Positions 17,689 to 26,048 of a stretch of DNA of 64,000 nt are shown in pieces. The DNA is from Hoeflea_A sp040932035. GTDB lineage: Bacteria > Pseudomonadota > Alphaproteobacteria > Rhizobiales > Rhizobiaceae. The notes under the pieces were generated by a model, which worked only from the letters and a program-made list of their open reading frames with translations, did not search any database and was not told where the DNA came from. The DNA is taken from the NCBI RefSeq assembly GCF_040932035.1, contig NZ_JBFRBB010000002.1, positions 1,426,001 to 1,490,000 of the forward strand. Direction: 5' to 3'. The stretch's first letter is position 1; each line of letters opens with the position of its first letter. Made by a program: the position numbers and the translations under genes.

Positions 17689-18188
17689 CACTGGCCTCCC
17701 TTGCTCAGTTTTTCCATGAGGAAACAAACGCTTCCAGGCAGTTTCAGAATCTCCGCTGCAGCGACTTTGTCCGGCGTGTAAAACCCTTTTTCGTGCAGCA
17801 GGTTGATGGTTCCGAGAACCTCGCCACCAACAACAACGGGCAGATTGAGGACGGACTCGCAGCCGAGCGACCTGATCAGTTCGTGGTCGTCAAAGACCTC
17901 GGCGATGCTTTCTATGTCGTTGGCGACGAAGTTCTGCTGCCCGTCCAGAACATGATCGGACCACCGGTCGCTATCGACCGTCTTGGTTCCGGACGCAGGA
18001 TAGGCTTCAGGCATGTTGCTGTAGCAGCGGCTCGCCAATCCCGATGCGCGATCAAATGTCATCAGAGTGAAGAGTTTCGCTCCGACATGGGCCATCGACA
18101 GTTCTTCGAGAGCGCCGTAGACCGTTGCCGCGTCGGCAGCTTTGGAAACGGCTTCACCGAACCGGTGCATAGATATTTCAGCCGGCAC
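17688..18188 (-). CDS. GAF domain protein
   Basis: A 166-residue protein consisting of little more than one GAF fold (about 30-160), with no kinase, cyclase or DNA-binding domain. The late segment SVLNLPVVVGGEVLGTINLL is typical of GAF. Such lone domains may bind a small ligand and act on partner proteins, or be enzymes like free methionine sulfoxide reductase; the Cys pattern of that enzyme is not evident. The start is probably the GTG at 18188 (GGAGAAG upstream); an ATG at 18170 is also possible. It overlaps the ABC ATPase upstream by 11 bases and hyuA downstream by TGATG, so it is translated with both. Confidence 0.78.
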   Translation of the reverse strand: MPAEISMHRFGEAVSKAADAATVYGALEELSMAHVGAKLFTLMTFDRASGLASRCYSNMPEAYPASGTKTVDSDRWSDHVLDGQQNFVANDIESIAEVFDDHELIRSLGCESVLNLPVVVGGEVLGTINLLHEKGFYTPDKVAAAEILKLPGSVCFLMEKLSKGGQ

Positions 18189-19008
18189 TGTTCTTCTCCA
18201 TTACTTTTTTACGCAGGGCTTCTTCATCATCCGTGATGATCGGAATGGCCCCGATCAGGCTGCGCGTATAGGCATTGGCGGGCCGTTCGAAGATCTCCTC
18301 CGTGCCTGCTTGCTCAACAAGGTTGCCACGCTCGAAAACGGCAACGCGGTCGGCAATATTACGCACCACACCAAGATCGTGGGTGATGAAGACATAGGTC
18401 AGGTTGCGCCGGTGGCGCAGCTCATCGAGCAACTGCAGCACACGCGCCTGCACAAGCACATCAAGCGCCGAGGTCGGTTCGTCCAGAACGAGAATTTCCG
18501 GCTCGCAGGCAAGCGCCCGGGCAATCGCGACGCGTTGACGCTGGCCGCCCGAGAGCGCCGCCGGATACCGGGCGGCGAAATCCGCCGGCAGGCCGACCTC
18601 CTCAAGTAACGCACCTATCCTTGCCTTTCGTCCCTGACGGTCACCGATGTCGTGGACATCAAGCGCCAGCCGCAGCGAAGCGCCAATGGTGCGGCGCGGA
18701 TTGAGCGAGGACAGCGGGTTCTGCTGAACAAGCTGGATGGATCGCCTCAACGGCAAAGTCCGCCTGTTCGGAAGCAGATCGCCGTCAAGGAAGAATTCGC
18801 CCGTTGTCGGCGGATAGATACCCAGCAGCATGTTGGCGAATGTCGTCTTGCCCGATCCGCTTTCGCCAACAATTGCCAGGCACTCACCGCGCGATACGTT
18901 CAGTGACACGGAATTGAGTGCCTTGACCTCATGGGTCGCGGTCATGAACACCTTGGAAACGCTGCGCGCTTCTAGGACGGGGCGGAACTCTGTTGCGCTG
19001 TCGTTCAT
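18178..19008 (-). CDS. peptide-type ABC transporter ATPase (DppF/OppF-like)
   Basis: A 276-residue cytoplasmic ATPase. Walker A GESGSGKTT, Q-loop QNPLSSLNP, signature LSGGQRQR and Walker B ILVLDEPTSALD are all intact, and the C-terminal oligopeptide-transporter region is present. It powers import together with the ATPase upstream, two permeases and the binding protein. The start overlaps the preceding ATPase stop by 4 bases. Substrate specificity is set by the binding protein, so cyclic amides or peptides are inferred only from the downstream enzymes. Confidence 0.92.
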   Translation of the reverse strand: MNDSATEFRPVLEARSVSKVFMTATHEVKALNSVSLNVSRGECLAIVGESGSGKTTFANMLLGIYPPTTGEFFLDGDLLPNRRTLPLRRSIQLVQQNPLSSLNPRRTIGASLRLALDVHDIGDRQGRKARIGALLEEVGLPADFAARYPAALSGGQRQRVAIARALACEPEILVLDEPTSALDVLVQARVLQLLDELRHRRNLTYVFITHDLGVVRNIADRVAVFERGNLVEQAGTEEIFERPANAYTRSLIGAIPIITDDEEALRKKVMEKNSAG

Positions 19009-19883
19009 GACGCCGCCTCCGCTTCGTGATCGATCAACGGATCGAGATAGGCGTCGGTCGCCTCGGCAATATCAGGAATGCCGCCGCCGGTGATGCGCGG
19101 AACCGCCGCCATCAGCGCCTTGGTGTATGGGTGACGCGGGCTGTGGAAGAGCTCGCTCGTCTGTCCATGCTCGACCAGCCGGCCCTTGTAGATGACATAG
19201 ACCCGGTCGGCGAATTCGCGCACAACGCCGAGATTGTGCGAAATGAAGAGCACGGACGTTCCCCGGCGCTCGACAAGATCGCGCATGAGATGCAGCGTCT
19301 GCGCCTGCACGGTGACATCAAGCGCGGTGCCCGGCTCATCGGCAATCAGCAGCGACGGTTCGTTGGCAAGCGCCATGGCGATCATCACGCGCTGGTTCAT
19401 GCCGCCGGACAATTGGAACGGATAGGATGCAAGCACACGCTCCGGCTCCGGTATGGAAACATCCTGCAGGAGTGCGATGGCGCGCGCCTCGGCATCAGTG
19501 GCCGAGATTTGCGTATTGCCGCGCCGCAGGACTTCCTGGAACTGGACACCGATCGTATAGACCGGGTTGAGCGACGATGTCGGGTCCTGAAAGATCATCG
19601 AAATCTTCGTTCCGCGCAACGCCTGGCGCACGCTCAGGGGCTGCATCTCCAGATCCTCGCCTTCGAAGCTGACCGAGCCCGAAATGCGGGCCGTGCTGAA
19701 TTCCTGCAGAAGGCCGAGGATAATGCGCGCCGTTACTGATTTTCCCGAACCGGATTCACCGACCAGCGCAACCTTTTCGCCGCGGCGGATATTCAGCGAA
19801 ATGCCATGCAGCACCTCGATCAAGCCGGTGTAGCTCTTGAACGCCAGTTTGAGATCGCGGATATCGAGCAGATGATCGTTCAT
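19005..19883 (-). CDS. peptide-type ABC transporter ATPase (DppD/OppD-like)
   Basis: A 292-residue ATPase with Walker A GESGSGKSV, Q-loop QDPTSSLNP, signature LSGGMNQR and Walker B LLIADEPGTALD. The C-terminal OppD/F domain follows. The usual Thr of the DEPT motif is Gly here (DEPGTALD), a minor variant. I chose the ATG at 19883, which overlaps the DppC stop as ATGA and is preceded by GGGGAG; the longer frame to 19979 lies inside the permease gene. It forms the transporter ATPase pair with the next gene. Confidence 0.92.
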   Translation of the reverse strand: MNDHLLDIRDLKLAFKSYTGLIEVLHGISLNIRRGEKVALVGESGSGKSVTARIILGLLQEFSTARISGSVSFEGEDLEMQPLSVRQALRGTKISMIFQDPTSSLNPVYTIGVQFQEVLRRGNTQISATDAEARAIALLQDVSIPEPERVLASYPFQLSGGMNQRVMIAMALANEPSLLIADEPGTALDVTVQAQTLHLMRDLVERRGTSVLFISHNLGVVREFADRVYVIYKGRLVEHGQTSELFHSPRHPYTKALMAAVPRITGGGIPDIAEATDAYLDPLIDHEAEAAS

Positions 19884-20713
19884 TGGTCGCTCCCCAGGAT
19901 CTGGCGGAGTGCATCTCCGAGAAGGTTGAAACCGAACACCGCGATCAGGATGGCAAGCGATGGGAACACGGTCAGCCACCAGGAATCCGGCAGGTAATTA
20001 CCCCCTTCCGCAACCATCGAACCAAGATCGGGGGTCGGCGCCTGCACGCCAAGGCCGAGGAACGACAGTGAGGAGGCAATCAGGATGACGAAGCCGAGAT
20101 CCAGCGTCATCTTGGTGACGATGGACGGCACACAATTGGGCAGGATCTCGCGGAACATGACATGGATGCGCGATGCACCGATGATCTCGGCGGCAAGCAC
20201 ATAGCCTTCCTGCGCTTCCGACCGTGTCACATTATAGACAAGCCGCGCATACCAGGGCCACCACATGGTCGTCACCGCCAGCATGCCGTTGGTGAGCGTC
20301 GGCTCCAGGAGGCCCATGATAGCCATGGCCAGGACCAGCGGCGGAATGGACAAAAACACGTCGGTCAGCCGCATCAGCACGAATTCGGCCCAACCGCCGA
20401 GATAGCCGGCGGCAAGGCCGACGGTCACGCCGATCGGCACGGCGATCGCCAGCACCACGACACCGAGCAGCAGCGAAATCCGGTAGGCATAAAGGATGCG
20501 AGAGAACACGTCCCGGCCGACAAGATCGGTACCGAAGATATTTGGCCAGTGCGGCGCCTGGTTGAAGTTGGTGAAATCGACCACTGCACCGCGATGTGAG
20601 GGAAACGGCGCAATGAAATCGGCGAAAACGGCTGAAAAGACAACGGTTCCGACAAGCACAAGACCAATTACTGAAAGCGGATTGGAAAGCAGGATGTAGA
20701 ACGTGCGCTTCAT
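19880..20713 (-). CDS. peptide-type ABC transporter permease (DppC-like)
   Basis: A 277-residue inner-membrane permease with an N-terminal segment (14-34) and about five further helices. The EAA-like loop SEAQEGYVLAAEIIGAS lies near residue 170, as expected for contact with the ATPases. It overlaps the preceding permease by 4 bases and the following ATPase as ATGA. It should form the translocation path with the DppB-like protein. Confidence 0.92.
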   Translation of the reverse strand: MKRTFYILLSNPLSVIGLVLVGTVVFSAVFADFIAPFPSHRGAVVDFTNFNQAPHWPNIFGTDLVGRDVFSRILYAYRISLLLGVVVLAIAVPIGVTVGLAAGYLGGWAEFVLMRLTDVFLSIPPLVLAMAIMGLLEPTLTNGMLAVTTMWWPWYARLVYNVTRSEAQEGYVLAAEIIGASRIHVMFREILPNCVPSIVTKMTLDLGFVILIASSLSFLGLGVQAPTPDLGSMVAEGGNYLPDSWWLTVFPSLAILIAVFGFNLLGDALRQILGSDQ

Positions 20714-21741
20714 GACTTGCCTCCCTCCGCAAGCCGGATGCGCGGATTGATATAGGCAATCAGCAGATCGACAATGATATTGACGATGAGGAACGTAGCC
20801 GAGATCACGAGAACCGTGCCGACAATGGCGTTAAGGTCCTTGCGCAGGATCACCTGCACACCGTAGCGCGACAGGCCCGGCCAGGCATATACCGCTTCGA
20901 CCAGGAACGCATTGCCAAGCATCGCGGCAAAATCGAGCCCGATGATCGTCAGCGACGGGATCAGCGACGGACGGAACGCGTACCGGTTGGCAATGCGACG
21001 CGCCGGGAAGCCGAAAGACTGCGCCATTTCGATATACGGCTTGTCATAGGTCTCGACCATATTCGAGCGCGTCAGCCTTGCCGCCTGGCCGATGCCGGAC
21101 AGCGCCAGGGCGAACGCCGGCAAAATGATGTGATGCAGTGCGCTGAAGAAAGCCCTGAAATCACCATCGATCAGCGAGTCAGCCAGCAGAAACCCGGTAA
21201 TCCGGGGCGGCGTGGCAAGCGTGTCGGATATCTGCCCGGCGATGGGAAACAGCGGCAGGAAGAATGCGAAGAGCAGCATGAGAATGACAGCCCAGACGAA
21301 ACTGGGCGCGGAAACGCCGAGCAGCGATATCACCCGTATGATGTTGTCGGCAGCCTTGCCGCGATGGCGCGCCGACATGATGCCGAGCGGAATGCCGAGA
21401 CCGATCATGAAAATGCCGGCAACAATCACAAGTTCCAGCGTCGCCGGCAGGAACTGTGCAATATCCGTCGTCACCGGCCGGTTGGTATAAAGAGAAACGC
21501 CAAGATCGCCCCGGGCAAAGTCCCGCACGAAATAGCCGTACTGGACATAGATCGGTTCATCGAGATGCAGCTTTTCGCGCAGTTGTTCGACCTGCTGCGT
21601 GGTCGCGTTCGGACCAAGGGCGATGCGCGCCGGATCACCCGGTATGACGCGGGCGATGGTGAATATCAGCATCGAGACACCGATCAAAACGATGATCGAA
21701 ATCGACAGCCGCTTCACAAGAAGGCGGACGACGGGTGACAT
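20710..21741 (-). CDS. peptide-type ABC transporter permease (DppB-like)
   Basis: A 343-residue inner-membrane permease with the DppB/GsiC start (LLVKRLSISIIVLIGVSMLIF) and about six helices. The motif IPGDPARIALGP in the first periplasmic part and the cytoplasmic loop around MVETYDKPYIEMAQSFGFPA are typical. It starts 104 bases after the binding-protein gene; that gap holds a terminator-like hairpin, so it and the following genes may be expressed at a lower level than the binding protein. Confidence 0.92.
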   Translation of the reverse strand: MSPVVRLLVKRLSISIIVLIGVSMLIFTIARVIPGDPARIALGPNATTQQVEQLREKLHLDEPIYVQYGYFVRDFARGDLGVSLYTNRPVTTDIAQFLPATLELVIVAGIFMIGLGIPLGIMSARHRGKAADNIIRVISLLGVSAPSFVWAVILMLLFAFFLPLFPIAGQISDTLATPPRITGFLLADSLIDGDFRAFFSALHHIILPAFALALSGIGQAARLTRSNMVETYDKPYIEMAQSFGFPARRIANRYAFRPSLIPSLTIIGLDFAAMLGNAFLVEAVYAWPGLSRYGVQVILRKDLNAIVGTVLVISATFLIVNIIVDLLIAYINPRIRLAEGGKS

Positions 21742-21802
21742 GGCAATTCAGCAGTTCTTTTGGAGCTCAGGGCAACAATGGCCCTGGTCGCTCGGGTTTT
21801 AT

Positions 21803-21835
21803 AAAAAGCGGGCCGGCGCCGCAGCAACCGGCCCG
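21803..21835 (-). terminator. hairpin with T-run between binding protein and permease genes
   Basis: On the minus strand an 8-bp perfect stem CGGGCCGG / CCGGCCCG with an 11-base loop is followed by C and TTTTT. It starts 10 bases after the binding-protein stop. In ABC operons such elements usually give partial termination or protect the upstream mRNA, raising binding protein over membrane parts; that role is inferred. Confidence 0.7.
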
Positions 21836-21845
21836 ATACGCAGGG

Positions 21846-23450
21846 CTAGTTGCTGTCCTGCATTTCCATCAGGCGGAAGGTGAAGCCCATTCCGTCCAGG
21901 CCGAAGGCTTTCGACGGATCGGAAAGCGCCGGAACCTTGACCCGGTTGCTGGCGGCAAAGACCGACTGGCGGTCGTAGCCATAGATGGAAGGAGCAATCG
22001 CCATCAGCCGGTTGTTGAGCTCATGATAGGCTTTTGCCCGGGCTGCTTCGTCCGTGTTGACCCGCCCTTCTTCAAGGAGCTTGTCGACATCGGCATCATT
22101 GAGATGTTCGGGCGACTGCCAGGTGCCGGCCGCCTTTGAATCATACATGCCGTAAAGCAGCGTGTCGGGATCGCCCGTCACCGCATTGACAAAGAGCTGC
22201 GAGATGTGCGGCGTGTTCTCGGCCTTCGAGACCTGTTCCGCAAACAGCGCCCAGGGCAACTTCTTTATTTCGGACTTGATGCCAAGTTCGGCGAAATTGG
22301 CCTGCATCAAAAGAGCAAACCGCTCTTCCAGTGGCACTTCGGCAATCCACGAGATCTCGATATTCTGGTCGCCGGGATTGTAGCGGCAGGCATTCAGGTG
22401 TTGCTTTGCCGCATCCAGATTGCGGGAAAGCTCATCCGAGGGCGGGTTCGCGCCAAGCATACCAACCGGAATCGCCCCGGTCGCCGGGCTTCCTTGCGAC
22501 ACTTCATCAGTCACGGCAATCATCTTGATAGCGGCTGAGTAATCGAACGCCTTGGCAAGCGCCAGACGGCATTCCGGATCGTCCAGCGGCGGCTTGGTGG
22601 TGTTCATTTTGACGTAGAAGCCACCCGTGCCGGACTCCGTCAGCAACTGGGCACCGTCCTGGGCAAGCGCCTTCAGAACTTCCGGCGGCAGCCACTGCGA
22701 AGAAATATCATGCTCGCCCTGCGCAATCAGGGTGCGGACCGTTGCCGGCTCGAGACCATAGCGCAGACGCACCGTATCGGGTGCGGCATCCGGAACACCG
22801 AGGAAATAGTCGGCGCTCTTTGCCATGACCGTTTCCTGTTGCGGATTGTGTGCCGTTACCTTGTAGGCGCCTGAACCGGCACCGTTGGCAGACAGGAACG
22901 CCTGTCCCCAGTCTTTCATCTCGCCGTCGCCATCGCCGAGATTTTCCATGACGAGTTTTTTGTCGACGATCGGAAGACGCAGCATGGAAGCAACGAACGG
23001 TGCATAAGGTTCTTTCAGAACAAACGTGACGGTGTTTTCGTCAACAGCCTCAGCCTTTTCCACATTGGCAAAGAGATATGAGAGGCCCGCACCGAGCGCC
23101 TTCATCCGGTCCAGCGAGAATACGACGTCTTCCGCCGTCAGCGGATTGCCGCTCTGGAACTTGACGTCCTTGCGCAATTTGAAGGTGTGATTGTTGCCGT
23201 CTGCCGACCAGCTTTCGGCAAGATGCGGAACGAGACCCGGCGCCCCCTGCGCCGGCATGACCAGCGTGTCGTAGACGTTGAACATCAGGATCGAGTCCGC
23301 ATAGTCCGAAGCCTTGGCCGGATCGAGTTCGCCGACGGCGACTTCATCCAGCCGCAGCACAGTTTCGGCATGCGCCGGGCCCGCGGGCATGAGCGCAAGC
23401 GTGCTGACGCTGAGAAGCGCAGCTGCTGCTGTTTTTGTGATGACATTCAT
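21846..23450 (-). CDS. peptide-type ABC transporter substrate-binding protein
   Basis: A 534-residue periplasmic binding protein of the DppA/OppA type (SBP family 5). Residues 1-28 are a Sec signal peptide ending PAHA. The mature part has the family pattern KLRKDVKFQSGNPLTAEDVVFSLDR near 90 and a C-terminal lobe with FGLDGMGFTFRL. No lipobox is visible. I chose the ATG at 23450 because GGAGGAACC precedes it and the signal peptide begins there. It is the second gene of the operon, 47 bases after the regulator. It decides which solute is imported, but its ligand cannot be read. Confidence 0.92.
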   Translation of the reverse strand: MNVITKTAAAALLSVSTLALMPAGPAHAETVLRLDEVAVGELDPAKASDYADSILMFNVYDTLVMPAQGAPGLVPHLAESWSADGNNHTFKLRKDVKFQSGNPLTAEDVVFSLDRMKALGAGLSYLFANVEKAEAVDENTVTFVLKEPYAPFVASMLRLPIVDKKLVMENLGDGDGEMKDWGQAFLSANGAGSGAYKVTAHNPQQETVMAKSADYFLGVPDAAPDTVRLRYGLEPATVRTLIAQGEHDISSQWLPPEVLKALAQDGAQLLTESGTGGFYVKMNTTKPPLDDPECRLALAKAFDYSAAIKMIAVTDEVSQGSPATGAIPVGMLGANPPSDELSRNLDAAKQHLNACRYNPGDQNIEISWIAEVPLEERFALLMQANFAELGIKSEIKKLPWALFAEQVSKAENTPHISQLFVNAVTGDPDTLLYGMYDSKAAGTWQSPEHLNDADVDKLLEEGRVNTDEAARAKAYHELNNRLMAIAPSIYGYDRQSVFAASNRVKVPALSDPSKAFGLDGMGFTFRLMEMQDSN

Positions 23451-23497
23451 TTTGGTTCCTCCCTGCAAAGTCTGATTTCGAATGTTGTTTCGGACGG

Positions 23498-24139
23498 TCA
23501 ATCCGCCTTCTGTTTTTTGCCCTTGTGGAATGGCGTTGAAGGTTCTTCACAAAAGACGTCCATAGTGCCGGTCCACAGGATGGTGGCCGGCTTGTCAGTG
23601 TGGTTCCAGCCCGAGTGCACACGGGTCGACGGGAAATGAACGGAGTCGCCCGTCTCCAGAATCGTTCGCTCTCCATCGATTTCGACGGTGATTGTGCCTT
23701 CAAGCACGAACATCATTTCTTCGCCCTCATGCGCGATCGGTTCGCTGCGGTACCCGGGCGGCTCGTGAATGATCACACTGCGCAATATATGTCCGGGAAA
23801 GGACGATGAGACCCGCTCATAGGTGAGTGAGCTTTCGCTAACGGCAAATACCGGACGTTCCGACTGCCGGGTCTGAATCTCGTCCTCGTCAGGTTGCGGT
23901 TGCCGCGTCAGGAAGTCTCCGACATTGACGTCCAGAACGCGCGAGACCGAGACGAGTGACGACAGCGATGGAACGGTGATGCCACGCTCGATCTGGGAAA
24001 TGAATCCAACGGAAAGCCCGGCTGCATCCGCGACCGCTTTCAGGGTCAGTCCGAGCTCCCGGCGGCGTTCCCGCAAGCGGGTAGCCAGTTGCCCGTGATC
24101 CTCTGTGTCCTTGGATTTCGCTGTCTCCTGCCGGCTCAA
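23498..24139 (-). CDS. XRE-type regulator with C-terminal cupin domain
   Basis: A 213-residue regulator. Residues 20-76 form a HTH_3 domain (LKAVADAAGLSVGFISQIERGITVPSLSSL region) and residues 135-195 a cupin barrel (EEMMFVLEGTITVEI, then GDSVHFPSTRVHSGWN). Such PuuR-like proteins usually repress transport and degradation genes and release DNA when the cupin binds the substrate. Translation begins at a TTG at 24139 with a strong GGGAGG five bases upstream; no ATG fits. Two 17-base palindromes lie just before it, one ending 14 bases from the start, which points to autoregulation and control of the whole operon down to 10381. Confidence 0.9.
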   Translation of the reverse strand: MSRQETAKSKDTEDHGQLATRLRERRRELGLTLKAVADAAGLSVGFISQIERGITVPSLSSLVSVSRVLDVNVGDFLTRQPQPDEDEIQTRQSERPVFAVSESSLTYERVSSSFPGHILRSVIIHEPPGYRSEPIAHEGEEMMFVLEGTITVEIDGERTILETGDSVHFPSTRVHSGWNHTDKPATILWTGTMDVFCEEPSTPFHKGKKQKAD

Positions 24140-24152
24140 TCCAGCCTCCCAC

Positions 24153-24169
24153 TTTTAGTATTACTAAAA
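24153..24169. promoter_or_regulatory. operator 1 of the XRE-cupin operon (perfect palindrome)
   Basis: The 17-base site TTTTAGTATTACTAAAA is a perfect inverted repeat of TTTTAGTA around one central base. It lies directly upstream of the ribosome site of the XRE-cupin gene, so a bound dimer would block transcription through it. The sister site is 50 bases away centre to centre. Confidence 0.75.
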
Positions 24170-24202
24170 CGATGACTCGCAACGGTATGGGAGTCAAGGC
24201 TT

Positions 24203-24219
24203 TTTTAGTAAGACTAAAA
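24203..24219. promoter_or_regulatory. operator 2 of the XRE-cupin operon
   Basis: TTTTAGTAAGACTAAAA repeats operator 1 with one mismatched arm position. A possible -35 box TTGACT (minus strand, 24197-24192) lies between the two sites; no good -10 box is evident at 17-18 bases, so the promoter call is weak while the repeated palindrome is clear. Confidence 0.7.
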
Positions 24220-24460
24220 TTGAGGCGCTTTAAGATATTCACATGCCTGTTTAATGTCAGCATGCAAACATTTGTCCGTATTGAATTATTATTGACGGGC
24301 GCCAAGCGCGAAAAGGCACTTTAATATTTTAATGCAGCAGATGGAATTCGTATATCCAGCTGCCGAAACGATGTTGTCGTTCGCAAAATTTCAATCGTAA
24401 AATCGAATTCAAATGCGAAAGCCGCCCGTTCGCTAACAGGACTCAGCGTGCGGGAAAGTG
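24220..24460. other. intergenic remainder between glpK and the XRE operon
   Basis: Together with the two operators this makes a 321-base gene-free stretch. The 241 bases here are A+T-rich and contain no supported gene and no clear terminator for glpK. It may hold the upstream promoter of the XRE operon. Confidence 0.4.
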
Positions 24461-25957
24461 TCAGCCAGGCTGGGTCAATGTCCTGCGAACCGCGTCTTTC
24501 CAGCCCGCGAGATCAGCACTGCGTGTTGCCACGTCGATATTCGGCTCAAACCGGCGATCGCGCGCCCAATTGCCGGCAAAGGTTTCGAGATCGGGCCAGA
24601 CGCCGGCGTGATGACCGGCAAGCCATGCAGCGCCGAGAGCCGTTGTCTCGAGTATCTTCGGCCTGTCGACCGGTGCGCCCAAAATATCTGCAAGGCGTTG
24701 CATGGTCCAGTCAGAGGCAACCATGCCGCCATCGACACGCAACACGGTCTCGGCCTTGCTTCCCTGCCAGTCCCCGCGTTTGGCTATCAACAGGTCATGT
24801 GTCTGGTAGCAGACAGCGTCGAGAGTGGCTTTGGCAAATTCCGCCGGTCCGGAGCTCCGGCTGAGCCCAAAGATCGCACCGCGCGCATCAGTATCCCAGT
24901 AAGGCGCGCCCAACCCGACAAACGCCGGTACGAGATACACCCGTTGCCCGGGATCAGCGGATGCCGCCAATTCACCGCTCTGTTCAGCTGAATCAATAAT
25001 CCCAAGCCCGTCGCGCAGCCACTGCACACCGGCGCCGGCCACGAAGATCGAACCCTCCAAGGCATAGGTTGTTACACCATTGAGCCTGTAGGCAATTGTG
25101 GAAAGCAGGCGGTTTTTCGAATGAACCAGTTCATTGCCCGTATTAAGCAGCGAAAAACAGCCGGTGCCGTAGGTGACTTTCATCATCCCGGCCTCGAAAC
25201 AGGCATTGCCGATGGTTGCCGCCTGCTGGTCGCCGGCGACCCCCAATATGGGCAATCCGGTAAGCGTGTGGCCTTTCGAAACCACGCCAAAATCATCGGC
25301 GCTATCGCACACTTGCGGAAGCATCGATACCGGGATCTGCAAAAGAGTGAGAAGATCCTCATCCCAGCAGTTTTCCGCAATGTTGTACATGAGGGTTCGC
25401 GACGCGTTCGTTGCGTCGGTAACATGACGTGCGCCTTCCGTCAGCCGCCAGATAAGGAAGCTGTCGATCGTCCCGAAGCACAGCTCACCACGCTCGGCCT
25501 TCTGGCGCGCACCGTCGACATTGTCGAGCAGCCATTTGAGTTTTGTGCCGGAAAAATAGGGATCAAGAAGCAAACCTGTTTTTTGTGTAAATACCGGCTC
25601 GAGCCCATCGGCCTTCAGATGGGTGCACAGGTCAGCAGTCCGCCTGTCCTGCCACACGATCGCATTGAATATTGCCTTGCCGCTTTGCCGGTCCCAGACA
25701 ACCACCGTTTCGCGCTGGTTGGTGATTCCGATCGAGGCTATATCGGCCGCAGTCAGTCCTGCCTTTTCAAGCGCCTGACCGATGGACCACTCCACGGTCT
25801 CCCAGATTTCCTCAGGATCATGCTCTACCCATCCGGATTGCGGAAAGTGCTGGGTGAACTCTTTCTGGCCGACACCGACGACGGATTGGTCTTCGCCGAA
25901 TATGATTGCCCGGCTGGAGGTGGTTCCCTGGTCGATAGCCAGAACATACTTGCCCAT
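24461..25957 (-). CDS. glpK: glycerol kinase
   Basis: A 498-residue FGGY-family kinase that makes sn-glycerol 3-phosphate from glycerol and ATP. The glycerol-kinase start YVLAIDQGTTSSRAIIF, the substrate segment GWVEHDPEEIWETVEW, GITNQRETVVVWDR and the phosphate motif VTYGTGCF are all present. The ATG at 25957 has AGGAGA upstream and begins the family sequence. It lies 91 bases downstream of glpD on the same strand, so the two enzymes likely come from one transcript and together take glycerol to dihydroxyacetone phosphate. No glpF, glpR or glycerol-3-phosphate ABC transporter lies in the window. Confidence 0.96.
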   Translation of the reverse strand: MGKYVLAIDQGTTSSRAIIFGEDQSVVGVGQKEFTQHFPQSGWVEHDPEEIWETVEWSIGQALEKAGLTAADIASIGITNQRETVVVWDRQSGKAIFNAIVWQDRRTADLCTHLKADGLEPVFTQKTGLLLDPYFSGTKLKWLLDNVDGARQKAERGELCFGTIDSFLIWRLTEGARHVTDATNASRTLMYNIAENCWDEDLLTLLQIPVSMLPQVCDSADDFGVVSKGHTLTGLPILGVAGDQQAATIGNACFEAGMMKVTYGTGCFSLLNTGNELVHSKNRLLSTIAYRLNGVTTYALEGSIFVAGAGVQWLRDGLGIIDSAEQSGELAASADPGQRVYLVPAFVGLGAPYWDTDARGAIFGLSRSSGPAEFAKATLDAVCYQTHDLLIAKRGDWQGSKAETVLRVDGGMVASDWTMQRLADILGAPVDRPKILETTALGAAWLAGHHAGVWPDLETFAGNWARDRRFEPNIDVATRSADLAGWKDAVRRTLTQPG

Positions 25958-26048
25958 TTGTATTCTCCTCACCAGTTCTCCGCTTCGCCGGGCTTTGCAA
26001 TACCCGTCGGGCATACGGCCTCCGTGCCGACAGGCTTGCCGGCCGCGG

